Below are positions 1 through 7,493 of a stretch of 42,745 nt of DNA, piece by piece. This DNA is from Curtobacterium luteum (GTDB taxonomy: Bacteria > Actinomycetota > Actinomycetes > Actinomycetales > Microbacteriaceae). Below the pieces are notes generated by a model, which worked only from the letters and a program-made list of their open reading frames with translations, made no database searches and was not told the origin of the DNA. Within the stretch, counting starts at the first letter, position 1; each line of letters starts with the position of its first letter. The stretch spans positions 1-42,745 of the forward strand of contig NZ_LDQC01000008.1 in assembly GCF_001475545.1 (NCBI RefSeq), read 5' to 3'. A program made the translations under genes and the position numbers.

Positions 1-430
1 CGCTCAACGTCGGGACGATCGCCGGGGGGGGGGGACCGCCGTCAACGTCGTCCCGGACCGCGCATGGGCGCAGGTCGACCTCCGGACGACGGACCCCCGC
101 TCCGACCCGTCGGTCTGGTGGCGCGAGCAACCGGACCTCGCTTCGGTCGAGACCGAACTCTCCCTGCCCGCGGTGCTCCTCGACCCGGAGGACCCGGAGG
201 TCGTGCGCCTCGGGATCCAGCCGGACGACCGGGTCGTCGGCTACTTCACGGACGCGGCCGTGCTCACCGGCGCGCTCGGGTGCGACCGCGTGGTGCTGCT
301 CGGCCCGGGTCAGACCGACCTGGCGCACAGGCGGGACGAGTCCGTGGCCGTCGAGGCACTGCGCCGGGCCGTCGAGGACTACGGGGAGCTCGTCGTCCGG
401 TGGCACGCGCGGGACACCGCCGATCGGTGA
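1..430 (+). CDS. M20 family metallopeptidase, C-terminal part, frame broken
   Basis: This is the 3' end of an ArgE/DapE-type M20 peptidase or deacylase, enzymes that hydrolyse amide bonds of acylated amino acids or small peptides. The tail contains the stretch VVLLGPGQTDLAHRRDES followed by a helix, as in the C-terminal catalytic half of the family. Upstream, the dimerisation-domain stretch LNVGTIAGG is readable from base 3 in one frame, while TAVNVVPDRAWAQVDLR and everything after it is in the next frame. The switch lies in a run of 11 G at 24-34; 9 or 12 G would restore one frame. The N-terminus lies outside the window. Substrate cannot be told from this part. It may be a true pseudogene, a slippery-tract variant or a sequencing error. 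Confidence 0.75.
   Translation, partial: AQRRDDRRGGGTAVNVVPDRAWAQVDLRTTDPRSDPSVWWREQPDLASVETELSLPAVLLDPEDPEVVRLGIQPDDRVVGYFTDAAVLTGALGCDRVVLLGPGQTDLAHRRDESVAVEALRRAVEDYGELVVRWHARDTADR
24..34. repeat. poly-G tract (11 G) at a frame break
   Basis: Eleven consecutive G bases inside the M20 peptidase gene. The conserved protein reads through only if the tract length is a multiple of three, so the tract as given shifts the frame. Such tracts are prone both to slippage in vivo and to base-calling errors. Confidence 0.9.
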
Positions 431-444
431 CGGCCCGACGGTGC

Positions 445-1125
445 TCAGCGCAGCCAGCGGTAGGCGTACTCCGGTCGGCCGGGCCCGCTGTACCGCACGT
501 CCTTGCCGGCCTGCCCGGCGCCGATGAGGTGCTCCAGGTACCGGCGCGCGGTCACCCGCGAGATGCCGAGCGCATCGGCCACCTCGGACGCCGACGCTGC
601 CCCGTCGGCCTGCACCAGGTGCGCCCGGACCGCGTCCAGGGTCTCCCGGGCGATCCCCTTCTCGTGGTCCGGCGGCGCGGTCGGTCGCAGCGAGCCGAGG
701 CTCTGGTCGATGTCCGCCTGGGTGAGCGACCGTCGGTCCTCGAACCCACGCCGGAACTCGCGGTACGTGGCCAGACGCTCAGCGAAGGTGCGGAAGCTGA
801 ACGGCTTGACGAGGTACTGGACGATGCCGAGGGCGATCGCGTTCTTCACCCCGCGGGCGTCGTGTGCGGCGGTCACGGCGATGACGTCGACGGCGGACCC
901 GGCGGTGCGGAGCGCACGGACGAGTTGCAGGCCGTGGGCGTCGGGCAGGTTGAAGTCGAGCAGGACGAGGTCCGGCTGCTCCGCGGCGACGGCGGCCAGC
1001 ATCGCGCGGCCGGTCGCTGCGGACCCGACGACCGTGAAGCCGTCGAGACGCGCCAGGTACGCCGCGTGCGCCTCGGCGGTCAGGGGTTCGTCCTCGACGA
1101 TGAGGACCCGCACGGTGTCGGTCAC
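445..1125 (-). CDS. response regulator, CitB/DcuR type
   Basis: This is a cytoplasmic response regulator of the CitT/DcuR class that activates transport or catabolic genes for C4-dicarboxylates or citrate. The receiver domain fills about residues 1-125: acidic pocket VEDE near residue 11, phospho-acceptor Asp57 in LLDFNLPD, and the conserved Lys in YLVKPF. The C-terminal part holds a helix-turn-helix (ASEVADALGISRVTARRYLE) and ends in GRPEYAYRWL, typical for this class. The GTG start at 1125 is chosen because its GTGA overlaps the stop of the upstream kinase gene by four bases and the receiver fold begins directly after it. The pair sits next to and divergent from a DctA transporter, which supports a role in dicarboxylate sensing. 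Confidence 0.9.
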   Translation of the reverse strand: MTDTVRVLIVEDEPLTAEAHAAYLARLDGFTVVGSAATGRAMLAAVAAEQPDLVLLDFNLPDAHGLQLVRALRTAGSAVDVIAVTAAHDARGVKNAIALGIVQYLVKPFSFRTFAERLATYREFRRGFEDRRSLTQADIDQSLGSLRPTAPPDHEKGIARETLDAVRAHLVQADGAASASEVADALGISRVTARRYLEHLIGAGQAGKDVRYSGPGRPEYAYRWLR

Positions 1126-2819
1126 GCGCGCACCCGCCCCGGTGCGAGATCGACCACGAAGGTGCTGCCGTCGGACCCCGTGCTGACGGCGATGTCCCCG
1201 CCGGTGCGCGCCACGGCGGACCGGACGAGGTCGAGACCGAAGCCGCGCCCCTCCGGACCCGCGGGCTTGGTGGACCATCCGCGTCCGTAGGCCGCGTCGA
1301 CGTCGGGGATGCCGGGGCCGTCGTCCTCGACGACGAACCGGGTGCGGCCGCCGGTGGTGGTCACCGTGACGGTCACGGTGCCGCGACGCTCGGCGGTCGC
1401 GTCGACGGCGTTGTCGACCAGGTTGCCGAGGACGGTGATGACGTCGCCGGGCGCGGCCGCCACGGGTGCCGTGAGCCCGCTCGTGTCCGCGGTCAGGGCC
1501 ACCCCGCGTTCGTGGGCCTGCGCTCGCTTGCCGTCGAGCACCGCCGCGATGACGTCGACCGGGGTCTCCGCGACGGCGGCAGCACCGCCACGCGCACCCG
1601 TGTCCGCACCCGCGTCGGCGTGGACGGCCGAGTCCGCGCCGCGCGCACCCGTGTCCGCACCCGCGTCGGCGTGGACGGCCGAGTCCGCGCCGCGCGCATC
1701 CGCGTGCCGGTCGAGCTCGTCGGATGCGAACCGGATCGCCTCGTCCACGCGCCCGAGCTCGAGGAGTGCGACCACGGCGTGCAGCCGGTTCGCGAACTCG
1801 TGCGTCTGCGAGCGCAGGGCGTCGGTGAGGGTCCGGGTCGCCGCGAGCTCGCCCGACACGTGCAGCAACTCGGTCTGGTCCCGGATCGTGGCGACGGTCC
1901 CGAGCGGGCGGGACGACCCGCGTGAGAACGCCATCTCCTGGTTGACGACGAGCACCCGGTCAGCCGTCGCGTAGGTCTCGTCCACCGCACGGTCGCCGGA
2001 GGCGAGCAGGGTCCGCAGTTCCTCGGGCACGTCGAGCGATGCCAGCGGGACCGGGGGCTGTCCGTCGACCGGCGCCGGCAGGTGCAGTAGTTCCGCGGCG
2101 CGGTCGTTGTGCAGCACCACGTCGCCCGAACGGTCGATGACGACGAGCCCCTCGTGGACCGAGTGCAGGACGCCCTCGTACGACGCGAACACCCGCGCGA
2201 GCTCCTCGGGCCCGCGCCCGGCGGTGACCCGGCCGAGGTAGCGGCTCAGCAACCACGAGAACAGGGCCGACACCGCGACGACGGCGAGCGCCAGCAGCAC
2301 GACGGACACCAGCCGTGGCAGCAGCGCCGTCGAGATGTTGGCGACGGTCACCCCCGCGGCCACGAGCCCGATGACCCGACCGTCAGCGTCGGTGATCGGC
2401 GTCACCGCCCGCACCGACGGCCCGAGGGTCCCGGTGGAGGTCTCGGTGAACGTCTTCCCCGCGAGGGCCGGCGCGATCGTGCCCCGGAACGGATGCCCGA
2501 TCTCGGCGCGGTCGGGATGGGTCCACCGGGTGCGGTCAGGCGCCATGATCGTGACGAAGTCGGTGTGCGTGCGGCGCATGAGGTCGAGGGCGTACGGCTC
2601 GAGTCGCTCCGACGGATCGGTGGAGGTGGCCTGCTCGACGACGAACGGGTTGCGGGCGATCGAGACCGCGAGGGCCTCGGACTTCTCCGCGGCGTCCGTC
2701 TCGAGGTCGGACCGTGCGGACGCCCAGCTCCATGCGCCGCCGACCGCGACGCCGACGACCACGAACACGAGCTGCAGCGCGAACAGCCGTGTGGCGATGC
2801 TCCACCGTCTCGGTGCCAC
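1122..2819 (-). CDS. sensor histidine kinase, DcuS/CitA type
   Basis: This is a membrane-bound sensor kinase of the CitA/DcuS family that should phosphorylate the downstream response regulator. Order: TM helix about residues 12-33, an extracytoplasmic Cache/PASC-like domain to about 164, a second TM helix about 165-190, a cytoplasmic PAS domain (HEGLVVIDRSGDVVLHND), a dimerisation helix with the phospho-acceptor His340 in QTHEFANRLH, and a HATPase domain with NLVDNAVDA, DDGPGIPD and GRGFGLDLV. Start: GTG at 2819 has a near-perfect site (GAGGAGG) 7-8 bases upstream; longer in-frame readings add an implausible Arg-rich leader. A 17-residue stretch is tandemly repeated between the dimerisation helix and the ATPase domain, which is odd for the family. 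Confidence 0.9.
   Translation of the reverse strand: MAPRRWSIATRLFALQLVFVVVGVAVGGAWSWASARSDLETDAAEKSEALAVSIARNPFVVEQATSTDPSERLEPYALDLMRRTHTDFVTIMAPDRTRWTHPDRAEIGHPFRGTIAPALAGKTFTETSTGTLGPSVRAVTPITDADGRVIGLVAAGVTVANISTALLPRLVSVVLLALAVVAVSALFSWLLSRYLGRVTAGRGPEELARVFASYEGVLHSVHEGLVVIDRSGDVVLHNDRAAELLHLPAPVDGQPPVPLASLDVPEELRTLLASGDRAVDETYATADRVLVVNQEMAFSRGSSRPLGTVATIRDQTELLHVSGELAATRTLTDALRSQTHEFANRLHAVVALLELGRVDEAIRFASDELDRHADARGADSAVHADAGADTGARGADSAVHADAGADTGARGGAAAVAETPVDVIAAVLDGKRAQAHERGVALTADTSGLTAPVAAAPGDVITVLGNLVDNAVDATAERRGTVTVTVTTTGGRTRFVVEDDGPGIPDVDAAYGRGWSTKPAGPEGRGFGLDLVRSAVARTGGDIAVSTGSDGSTFVVDLAPGRVRA
1590..1704. repeat. 51-bp in-frame tandem repeat in kinase gene
   Basis: Two nearly identical 51-base units (about 1591-1641 and 1642-1692) plus the start of a third. 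Each encodes GADSAVHADAGADTGAR in the kinase linker. The period is exactly 51 bases, so copy-number changes would keep the reading frame. Confidence 0.9.
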
Positions 2820-3009
2820 TGACGTACCTCCTCGCCTCGTCGCGGGAAGACACCATCCTCGCGTACCGCGGGCCCTCCGCGCATCACCGCCGTGAACGCA
2901 ATGAACACAAGTCGACGTGGGCACACCGCGCGGGCGAGGGTGTCCCCACTCCCGAGAGGGCGAGCCGACCGGTGCGACGACGCGCCGGCCCCGACGACAA
3001 GGAAGTCTC
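2820..3009. promoter_or_regulatory. divergent control region of kinase and dctA genes
   Basis: This 190-base gap separates the sensor-kinase gene from dctA and must hold both promoters and any site for the response regulator. It contains an AT-richer patch (near 2890-2915, GAACGCAATGAACACAAGT) that stands out from its surroundings and could be a binding region. I could not assign -10/-35 boxes with confidence. Confidence 0.4.
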
Positions 3010-4437
3010 ATGGCATCGACGCACCCGTCCAGCACGCGCCCCACGCGGCGTCGCGGCCTGGACCGCTCGCACTGGCTCTACATCGCCGTCATCGTGGCGG
3101 TGGCGGCCGGCATCGTGGTCGGACTCGCGGCCCCGGCCTTCGCGGTCGGCCTCAAGCCGATCGGCGACGGCTTCATCGCCCTCATCAAGATGATGATCGC
3201 CCCGGTGATCTTCTGCACGATCGTCCTCGGCGTGGGATCCATCGCCAAGGCCGCGACGGTCGGCAAGGTCGGTGGGCTCGCGCTCGGCTACTTCATCGCG
3301 ATGTCGACCTTCGCGCTCGCCATCGGCCTCGTCGTCGGGAACCTCATCCACCCCGGCGACCACCTCGACATGTCGACCGCGAAGTACGAGCCGCCCGCGG
3401 GCTCGACCGAGGACGCCTCGTCGACGTCGGGCTTCCTGCTCGGCATCATCCCCGCCACCCTGGTGTCCTCGCTCACGAGCGGCAGCATCCTGCAGACCCT
3501 GTTCGTCGCGCTGCTCGTGGGCTTCGCCCTGCAGGCCATGGGCGAGAAGGGTGCGCCGATCCTGACCGGCATCCGGCACCTGCAGGCGCTCGTGTTCCGC
3601 ATCCTCGCGATGGTCATGTGGGTCGCCCCGGTCGGTGCCTTCGGTGCGATCGCCGCGGTCGTCGGCGCGACCGGCGTCGCCGCACTGGTGGCCCTCGGCA
3701 CGCTCATGGTCGCCTTCTACATCACGTGCATCGTGTTCGTCGTCGGGGTGCTCGGCGTGCTGCTCCGCATCGTCACCGGGATCAACATCTTCCGGCTCAT
3801 GAAGTACCTGGGCCGCGAGTACCTGCTCATCGTGTCGACGTCGTCGAGCGAGGTCAGCCTGCCGCGCCTGATCGCGAAGATGGAGCACCTCGGTGTCTCG
3901 AAGCCGGTCGTCGGCGTGACCGTCCCGACCGGGTACTCGTTCAACCTCGACGGCACCGCGATCTACCTGACCATGTCGTCGCTCTTCATCGCCAATGCGC
4001 TCGGCACCCCGCTGAACATCCCGGAGCAGATCTCGCTCCTGGTCTTCATGATCATCGCCTCGAAGGGCGCCGCAGGCGTCACGGGCGCCGGTCTCGCGAC
4101 GCTCGCGGGCGGCCTGCAGGCGCACCGTCCGGACCTCGTGAACGGCGTCGGGCTCATCGTCGGCATCGACCGGTTCATGTCCGAGGCCCGCGCGCTCACG
4201 AACTTCACCGGGAACGCGGTCGCCACGGTGCTCGTGGGCACCTGGACGCGGCAGATCGACGAGCAGCAGGTCGAGCGGGTGCTGTCCGGCGCCGCGCCGT
4301 TCGACGAGCGCACGATGTCCGCGGACGACCACGGCGCCGCCTCGGCGGCGCCGACCGAGCGGATCTCGACCGAGGCGGTGCGGACCATCGTCGAGCCGGA
4401 GCACGAGCGCCCGGAGGCGGCCGCCGAGCGGCGCTGA
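3010..4437 (+). CDS. dctA: C4-dicarboxylate:cation symporter
   Basis: This is a member of the DAACS family that imports succinate, fumarate or malate with protons or sodium. The 475-residue protein has the usual eight TM helices and two hairpin loops. Visible signatures are the serine-rich hairpin 1 (STSSSEVSLPRLIAKME), the cation and substrate motif NLDGTAIYLTM, hairpin 2 (SKGAAGVTGAGLATLAGG) and NFTGNAVATVLVGTW in the last helix. The ATG at 3010 follows AAGGAAG by about six bases; the longer in-frame reading has no such site. The C-terminal 50 residues are an acidic, probably disordered tail. It is divergent from the DcuS/DcuR-like pair, so it is the likely regulated target. Other DAACS substrates (aspartate, glutamate) are possible but the context favours C4-dicarboxylates. 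Confidence 0.9.
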   Translation: MASTHPSSTRPTRRRGLDRSHWLYIAVIVAVAAGIVVGLAAPAFAVGLKPIGDGFIALIKMMIAPVIFCTIVLGVGSIAKAATVGKVGGLALGYFIAMSTFALAIGLVVGNLIHPGDHLDMSTAKYEPPAGSTEDASSTSGFLLGIIPATLVSSLTSGSILQTLFVALLVGFALQAMGEKGAPILTGIRHLQALVFRILAMVMWVAPVGAFGAIAAVVGATGVAALVALGTLMVAFYITCIVFVVGVLGVLLRIVTGINIFRLMKYLGREYLLIVSTSSSEVSLPRLIAKMEHLGVSKPVVGVTVPTGYSFNLDGTAIYLTMSSLFIANALGTPLNIPEQISLLVFMIIASKGAAGVTGAGLATLAGGLQAHRPDLVNGVGLIVGIDRFMSEARALTNFTGNAVATVLVGTWTRQIDEQQVERVLSGAAPFDERTMSADDHGAASAAPTERISTEAVRTIVEPEHERPEAAAERR

Positions 4438-4450
4438 CGTCCTCGACCGG

Positions 4451-4505
4451 CCTGGAGGCCCGGATCACCGCACGCAGACCTGCTGCGGTGATCCGGGCCT
4501 CCAGG
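4451..4505. terminator. bidirectional hairpin terminator, 22-bp stem
   Basis: Perfect inverted repeat: 4451-4472 pairs with 4484-4505 across an 11-base loop that itself holds a small GCA/TGC pair. It lies between the convergent dctA and SDR-like genes, as expected for a shared terminator. There is no U tract, which is usual in high-GC actinobacteria. Confidence 0.85.
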
Positions 4506-4529
4506 CTGGTGCGACCGCACCTGCGTCGG

Positions 4530-5420
4530 TCAGTCGGCCAGCGTCGTGTAGTACCCGGCGTCCAGGTCCTCGAGGAGCGTCGGGCCCGTCGGCTCCCAGC
4601 CGAGGAGCGCGCGCGTCCGCGCGCTCGACGCCGGCTGGTCGCCACCGAGGAGCGCGCCGAAGACGCCGAGCGTCGCGGGGTCGACCGCGTGCGCGGGCAG
4701 CCCCGTCTGCCGACTGACGGACTCGGCGACGGCACGCATGGGGACCCCTTCCTCGGCGACGGCGTGCAGGACCGACCGCGACGGCGCGGTTTCGAGGGCG
4801 AGCCGGAACAGCTGCGCCGCGTCCTCGACAAGGACCGCCGGCCACCGGTTCGCGCCGTCGCCGACGTACGCGGCGACGCCGAGCTGCCGGTCGAGCCGCA
4901 CGAGCGAGGCGATGAGGCCGTTCCGGTCCCCCGCTCCGTGCACCGTCCGCGGCATCCGGACGAGGCCGGACCGGATGCCACGATCCGCGAGTGCGAGGAC
5001 GGCTGCGGCGGTCCGCGACCGTGCGCCGGCGGGACCGTCGGGGTCGAGCGCGTCGTCCTCCGTGGCGGTCCCGGTCGGGTTCGTCGGCGTGCCGGACGCG
5101 GCGAAGAAGGCCTTGCCACTGTCCGCCAGCGCATCGGCGAGGGCGGCGACCAGGGCGACCTCGTTGTCGATCGTCTCGTCGAACGAGGCGAAGTCGAGCG
5201 TGAACGCCAGGTGGGCCGTCGCGTCCGCGTGCTGGGCCTGCTCGACGATCACGGCGTGGTCGGACACGTCGCCCCGGACCGGGCGGGCACCCAGGACCCG
5301 GATGCGCTCAGCGGAGGCGTCGGAACGAGCGAGACCGACGACCTCGTGGCCGTGCGCCACGAGGTCCCGGGTGAGGGCGCTGCCGATCCAGCCCGACGCT
5401 CCCGTGATGAAGACCTGCAT
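4530..5420 (-). CDS. NAD(P)-dependent epimerase/SDR family protein
   Basis: This is an extended short-chain dehydrogenase-like cytoplasmic protein of 296 residues. The N-terminus has the nucleotide-binding motif TGASGWIGSALTRDLVAHGH followed by ARSDASAERI and a GDVSD motif, as in atypical extended SDRs that act as NAD(P)H-dependent reductases or sensors. A classical YxxxK catalytic pair is not obvious, since the matching region reads RSRTAAAVLAL, so enzyme activity is uncertain. The ATG at 5420 is preceded by CAGGAG. It is divergent from a TetR regulator with a palindrome between them, a layout usual for a regulator controlling its neighbour. The substrate is unknown. Confidence 0.85.
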   Translation of the reverse strand: MQVFITGASGWIGSALTRDLVAHGHEVVGLARSDASAERIRVLGARPVRGDVSDHAVIVEQAQHADATAHLAFTLDFASFDETIDNEVALVAALADALADSGKAFFAASGTPTNPTGTATEDDALDPDGPAGARSRTAAAVLALADRGIRSGLVRMPRTVHGAGDRNGLIASLVRLDRQLGVAAYVGDGANRWPAVLVEDAAQLFRLALETAPSRSVLHAVAEEGVPMRAVAESVSRQTGLPAHAVDPATLGVFGALLGGDQPASSARTRALLGWEPTGPTLLEDLDAGYYTTLAD

Positions 5421-5470
5421 GTGGTGACTCCTGTCTGGTGCCGTCGTCATCGGCACCATTGAGTGATGAG

Positions 5471-5507
5471 ACTTGGTATCGTCACCGTACACCCGATGAG
5501 ACCAAGT
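5471..5507. promoter_or_regulatory. candidate TetR operator
   Basis: ACTTGGT at 5471-5477 is mirrored by ACCAAGT at 5501-5507, with extra matching bases inside (GGTATC against GAGACC). Each arm also carries the direct repeat GATGAGAC just before it. The element fills the gap between the SDR-like gene and the divergent TetR gene, where an autoregulatory operator is expected. Confidence 0.6.
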
Positions 5508-5528
5508 CGCATCAGGTAGCATGAGCCG

Positions 5529-6140
5529 GTGGCACGATGGCAACCCGATCCCCGCGGACGACTCCTGCACGCGGCGCTCGAGCTCTTCGCGGAGCAGGGC
5601 TACGACGACACGACCGCCGCGCAGATCGCCGAGCGCGCCGGGCTCACGAAGGCCACGCTCTTCCGGCAGTTCCCGGACAAGCGGGAGATCCTCTTCCAAG
5701 GGCAGGCGGACACGGTCGAGACCGTGTCGCGCGTCGCGCGGGACGCCCCCACCGGACACACGGACGTGGACGTGGTCGACGACGTGCTCGATGCCCTCGT
5801 GGCGGCGCACGTTCCCGAGCAGCAGGCGATCGGCGCGGCGATCACGGCACTGACGGTCGAGCACGAGGCCCTCCGGGAGCGGTACGTTCACAAGCGGTAC
5901 GTCGTCACCGAGGCGCTCGCGGCGGCGCTGCGGGAACGCGGCGTCCCCGCACACCGGGCGACGGTGCTCGCCTGGACGGCCGTGCGGGGGTACTGGGACG
6001 GATTCGAGCGGTGGACCGTCGCGGGTCCGGGTGCGGCGCTCGCGCCGTTCGTGCACGAGGAGGTGCGGGCACTCCGGACGGCGGCGCGGTCGCTCGAGGC
6101 GGACGTTCCGCCCGCGGACGCCCGGGCGGCGCGCGCGTGA
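5529..6140 (+). CDS. TetR/AcrR family transcriptional regulator
   Basis: This is a one-component repressor of 203 residues that binds DNA through an N-terminal helix-turn-helix (LELFAEQGYDDTTAAQIAERA, then GLTKATLFRQFPDKREIL) and should sense a ligand with its helical C-terminal domain. The GTG at 5529 is taken as start because the HTH begins about ten residues later; it lacks a Shine-Dalgarno site but has TAGCAT six bases upstream, consistent with a leaderless message. It is divergent from an NAD(P)-binding protein gene and overlaps the next gene by one base (TGATG), so it likely controls the former and is cotranscribed with the latter. The ligand cannot be predicted. Confidence 0.9.
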   Translation: MARWQPDPRGRLLHAALELFAEQGYDDTTAAQIAERAGLTKATLFRQFPDKREILFQGQADTVETVSRVARDAPTGHTDVDVVDDVLDALVAAHVPEQQAIGAAITALTVEHEALRERYVHKRYVVTEALAAALRERGVPAHRATVLAWTAVRGYWDGFERWTVAGPGAALAPFVHEEVRALRTAARSLEADVPPADARAARA

Positions 6141-6490
6141 TGTCGCGGAAGCGGCACGCGCTGCTGTGGGGCCTGGCCGCCCTCGGGGCCCCCGTGGTCG
6201 GCGCCGCACTGCTCTGGGTGTGGGGTGTCTCCGAGGAGGCGACGCGGGGCACGGCGAGCGGCGCCACCGAGGGGCCGTCACTGACGCTGATGCTCGCGCC
6301 GTCGGTCGTCGCGGTGGTGGCGGGAGCGGTCGTCCTCGGCAGCGTGACGCAACCGGTCCGGCCGAGGCAGCTCGGCGCGGGCCTGGCGCTCGTCGCGCTC
6401 CTCATCAGCGCCGGCCTCGGTCTCGCGGCGGCGCTCGTCGTGACCGGAGGGCAGCTCTACGTGCCGGGCCCGCTACCGCCGAGTCCCTGA
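6140..6490 (+). CDS. small three-helix membrane protein of unknown function
   Basis: The 116-residue protein has three hydrophobic segments (about residues 8-29, 47-70 and 79-102) separated by short loops, with a positively charged start MSRKRH. I do not recognise the family. ATG 6140 overlaps the stop of the TetR gene by one base; a GTG one codon earlier is also possible. Translational coupling to the regulator suggests a shared function, perhaps in the membrane response the regulator senses. The protein is real as judged by codon use and clear hydrophobic periodicity. Confidence 0.7.
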   Translation: MSRKRHALLWGLAALGAPVVGAALLWVWGVSEEATRGTASGATEGPSLTLMLAPSVVAVVAGAVVLGSVTQPVRPRQLGAGLALVALLISAGLGLAAALVVTGGQLYVPGPLPPSP

Positions 6491-6713
6491 CGAGGCGCAG
6501 CGGCGCGGACCCGGAGTGGCTGTCGCCGGACCGGAGCGGGGCTTCCTGCACAGCCGAGGGCGCACGAACAGCTGTGGTGGGCCGGTCGAGTCGGAAGCTG
6601 AGGTCGCCGGCCATCGGACCATCCTGACCACGGCCACAACCACCCGGCATGACGCTAGTTGCGGTCTACGGCATTCCTCTGCGTCGTCGCTGACGTGTCC
6701 GGCAACCGATGGA
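6491..6713. other. gene-free stretch at left edge of the AT-richer region
   Basis: I see no convincing gene, tRNA fragment or mobile-element end here. The base composition drops from strongly GC to mixed around 6640-6710, which marks the beginning of the region interpreted as acquired DNA. Confidence 0.5.
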
Positions 6714-7115
6714 CTAGCGAACGCCCACCACGTCCATACCTGGTCCGTTGTCGGGCCGCCGCTCGAAGCCGTGACGCTCGTAGAACTCAACCCGACCTCT
6801 TGCCGCAAAGAGCTGTACGTCGGTCACGCCGCGTCGACGCGCCTCATCTACCAGGCGCCCGAGCACTTCCCCGCCGATACCTGCACCGCGAGCTCGTTCG
6901 GTCACGATCATCTCCGTGACGAAGGCGTGAAGCGCCCCGTCGCTGATGAGCCGCCCCATCCCGACCAGACGGCCAGCGTCATCCCGAGCGGTGCAGACGA
7001 CCCAACTCCCGGACAGGGCCCGCTCGAAGTGGTCGAGGGCCCACTCCGCCCACCCGGTCTCGTCATAGAGCGCCTTGAACTCCATGGCGGTGGGAGCGGA
7101 GAGGGAATAGTCCAT
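6714..7115 (-). CDS. GNAT family N-acetyltransferase
   Basis: This is a compact 133-residue acetyltransferase fold that would use acetyl-CoA to modify a small molecule or protein N-terminus. The acetyl-CoA loop is seen as VTERARGAGIGGEVLGRLV near residues 72-90, followed by the usual FYERHGFERRP end of the fold. The ATG at 7115 has no Shine-Dalgarno site, but TAGCGT lies six bases upstream, the same arrangement as several other genes here, pointing to a leaderless transcript. Its codon use is less GC-biased than the backbone genes, like the rest of this region. The substrate is unknown. It is intact, unlike its right-hand neighbours. Confidence 0.85.
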   Translation of the reverse strand: MDYSLSAPTAMEFKALYDETGWAEWALDHFERALSGSWVVCTARDDAGRLVGMGRLISDGALHAFVTEMIVTERARGAGIGGEVLGRLVDEARRRGVTDVQLFAARGRVEFYERHGFERRPDNGPGMDVVGVR

Positions 7116-7265
7116 CCCGAAACGCTACTGCGACACCGTCTCGATAGCCGATCGGCTGGTGAGACAGGTGGTGCTCCTACTGCTGAGCAATCCATTCGTC
7201 GACGTAGTCCCTCGAAAGCGCCCGACGTATGTTGAGGCGATGAGCCGAGAGAGCTTCGTCACCGA

Positions 7266-7477
7266 GCATGGGTCGTCGAGCCGGGCATGCTGCGCACGGA
7301 ACTGACCGGTCACATCCGAGACGCCGACACAAAGGCCCAGGCGGACGCGTACTACCGATCGATGCCGGTCCTCGAAGCCGACGACGTTGCGGCCGCGGTG
7401 CTCTACATGGCGAGCCAGCCCGCCTACGGAGCGGTCGCGGAGATCCTCCTCCGCTCGCCGGCCAGCAAGTCCCGTAG
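7266..7477 (+). pseudogene. C-terminal fragment of short-chain dehydrogenase/reductase
   Basis: The readable piece begins at WVVEPGMLRTELTGHIRD and runs through LEADDVAAAVLYMASQP to AEILLR, which is the last third of a classical SDR (the PG-motif loop, the C-terminal helix and the final EILIRP strand). No Rossmann fold or YxxxK is present upstream. After AEILLR the frame runs on into antisense of the next gene, but a shift near 7455 would give AGQQVP and a stop at 7477, the expected family ending. It is therefore a truncated and frameshifted remnant with no function expected. Confidence 0.75.
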
Positions 7478-7493
7478 TCGAGACCACCCAAGC

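Noticed and set aside
64..1290. Long Arg/Gly/Pro-rich plus-strand reading frame over the response-regulator gene
   Set aside because: It is the antisense shadow of the response-regulator gene and the M20 gene; it has no domain and the real genes have clear motifs.
2892..5462. 856-codon plus-strand reading frame over dctA and the SDR-like gene
   Set aside because: Low-complexity Arg-rich sequence in the wrong frame of dctA, a product of high GC content.
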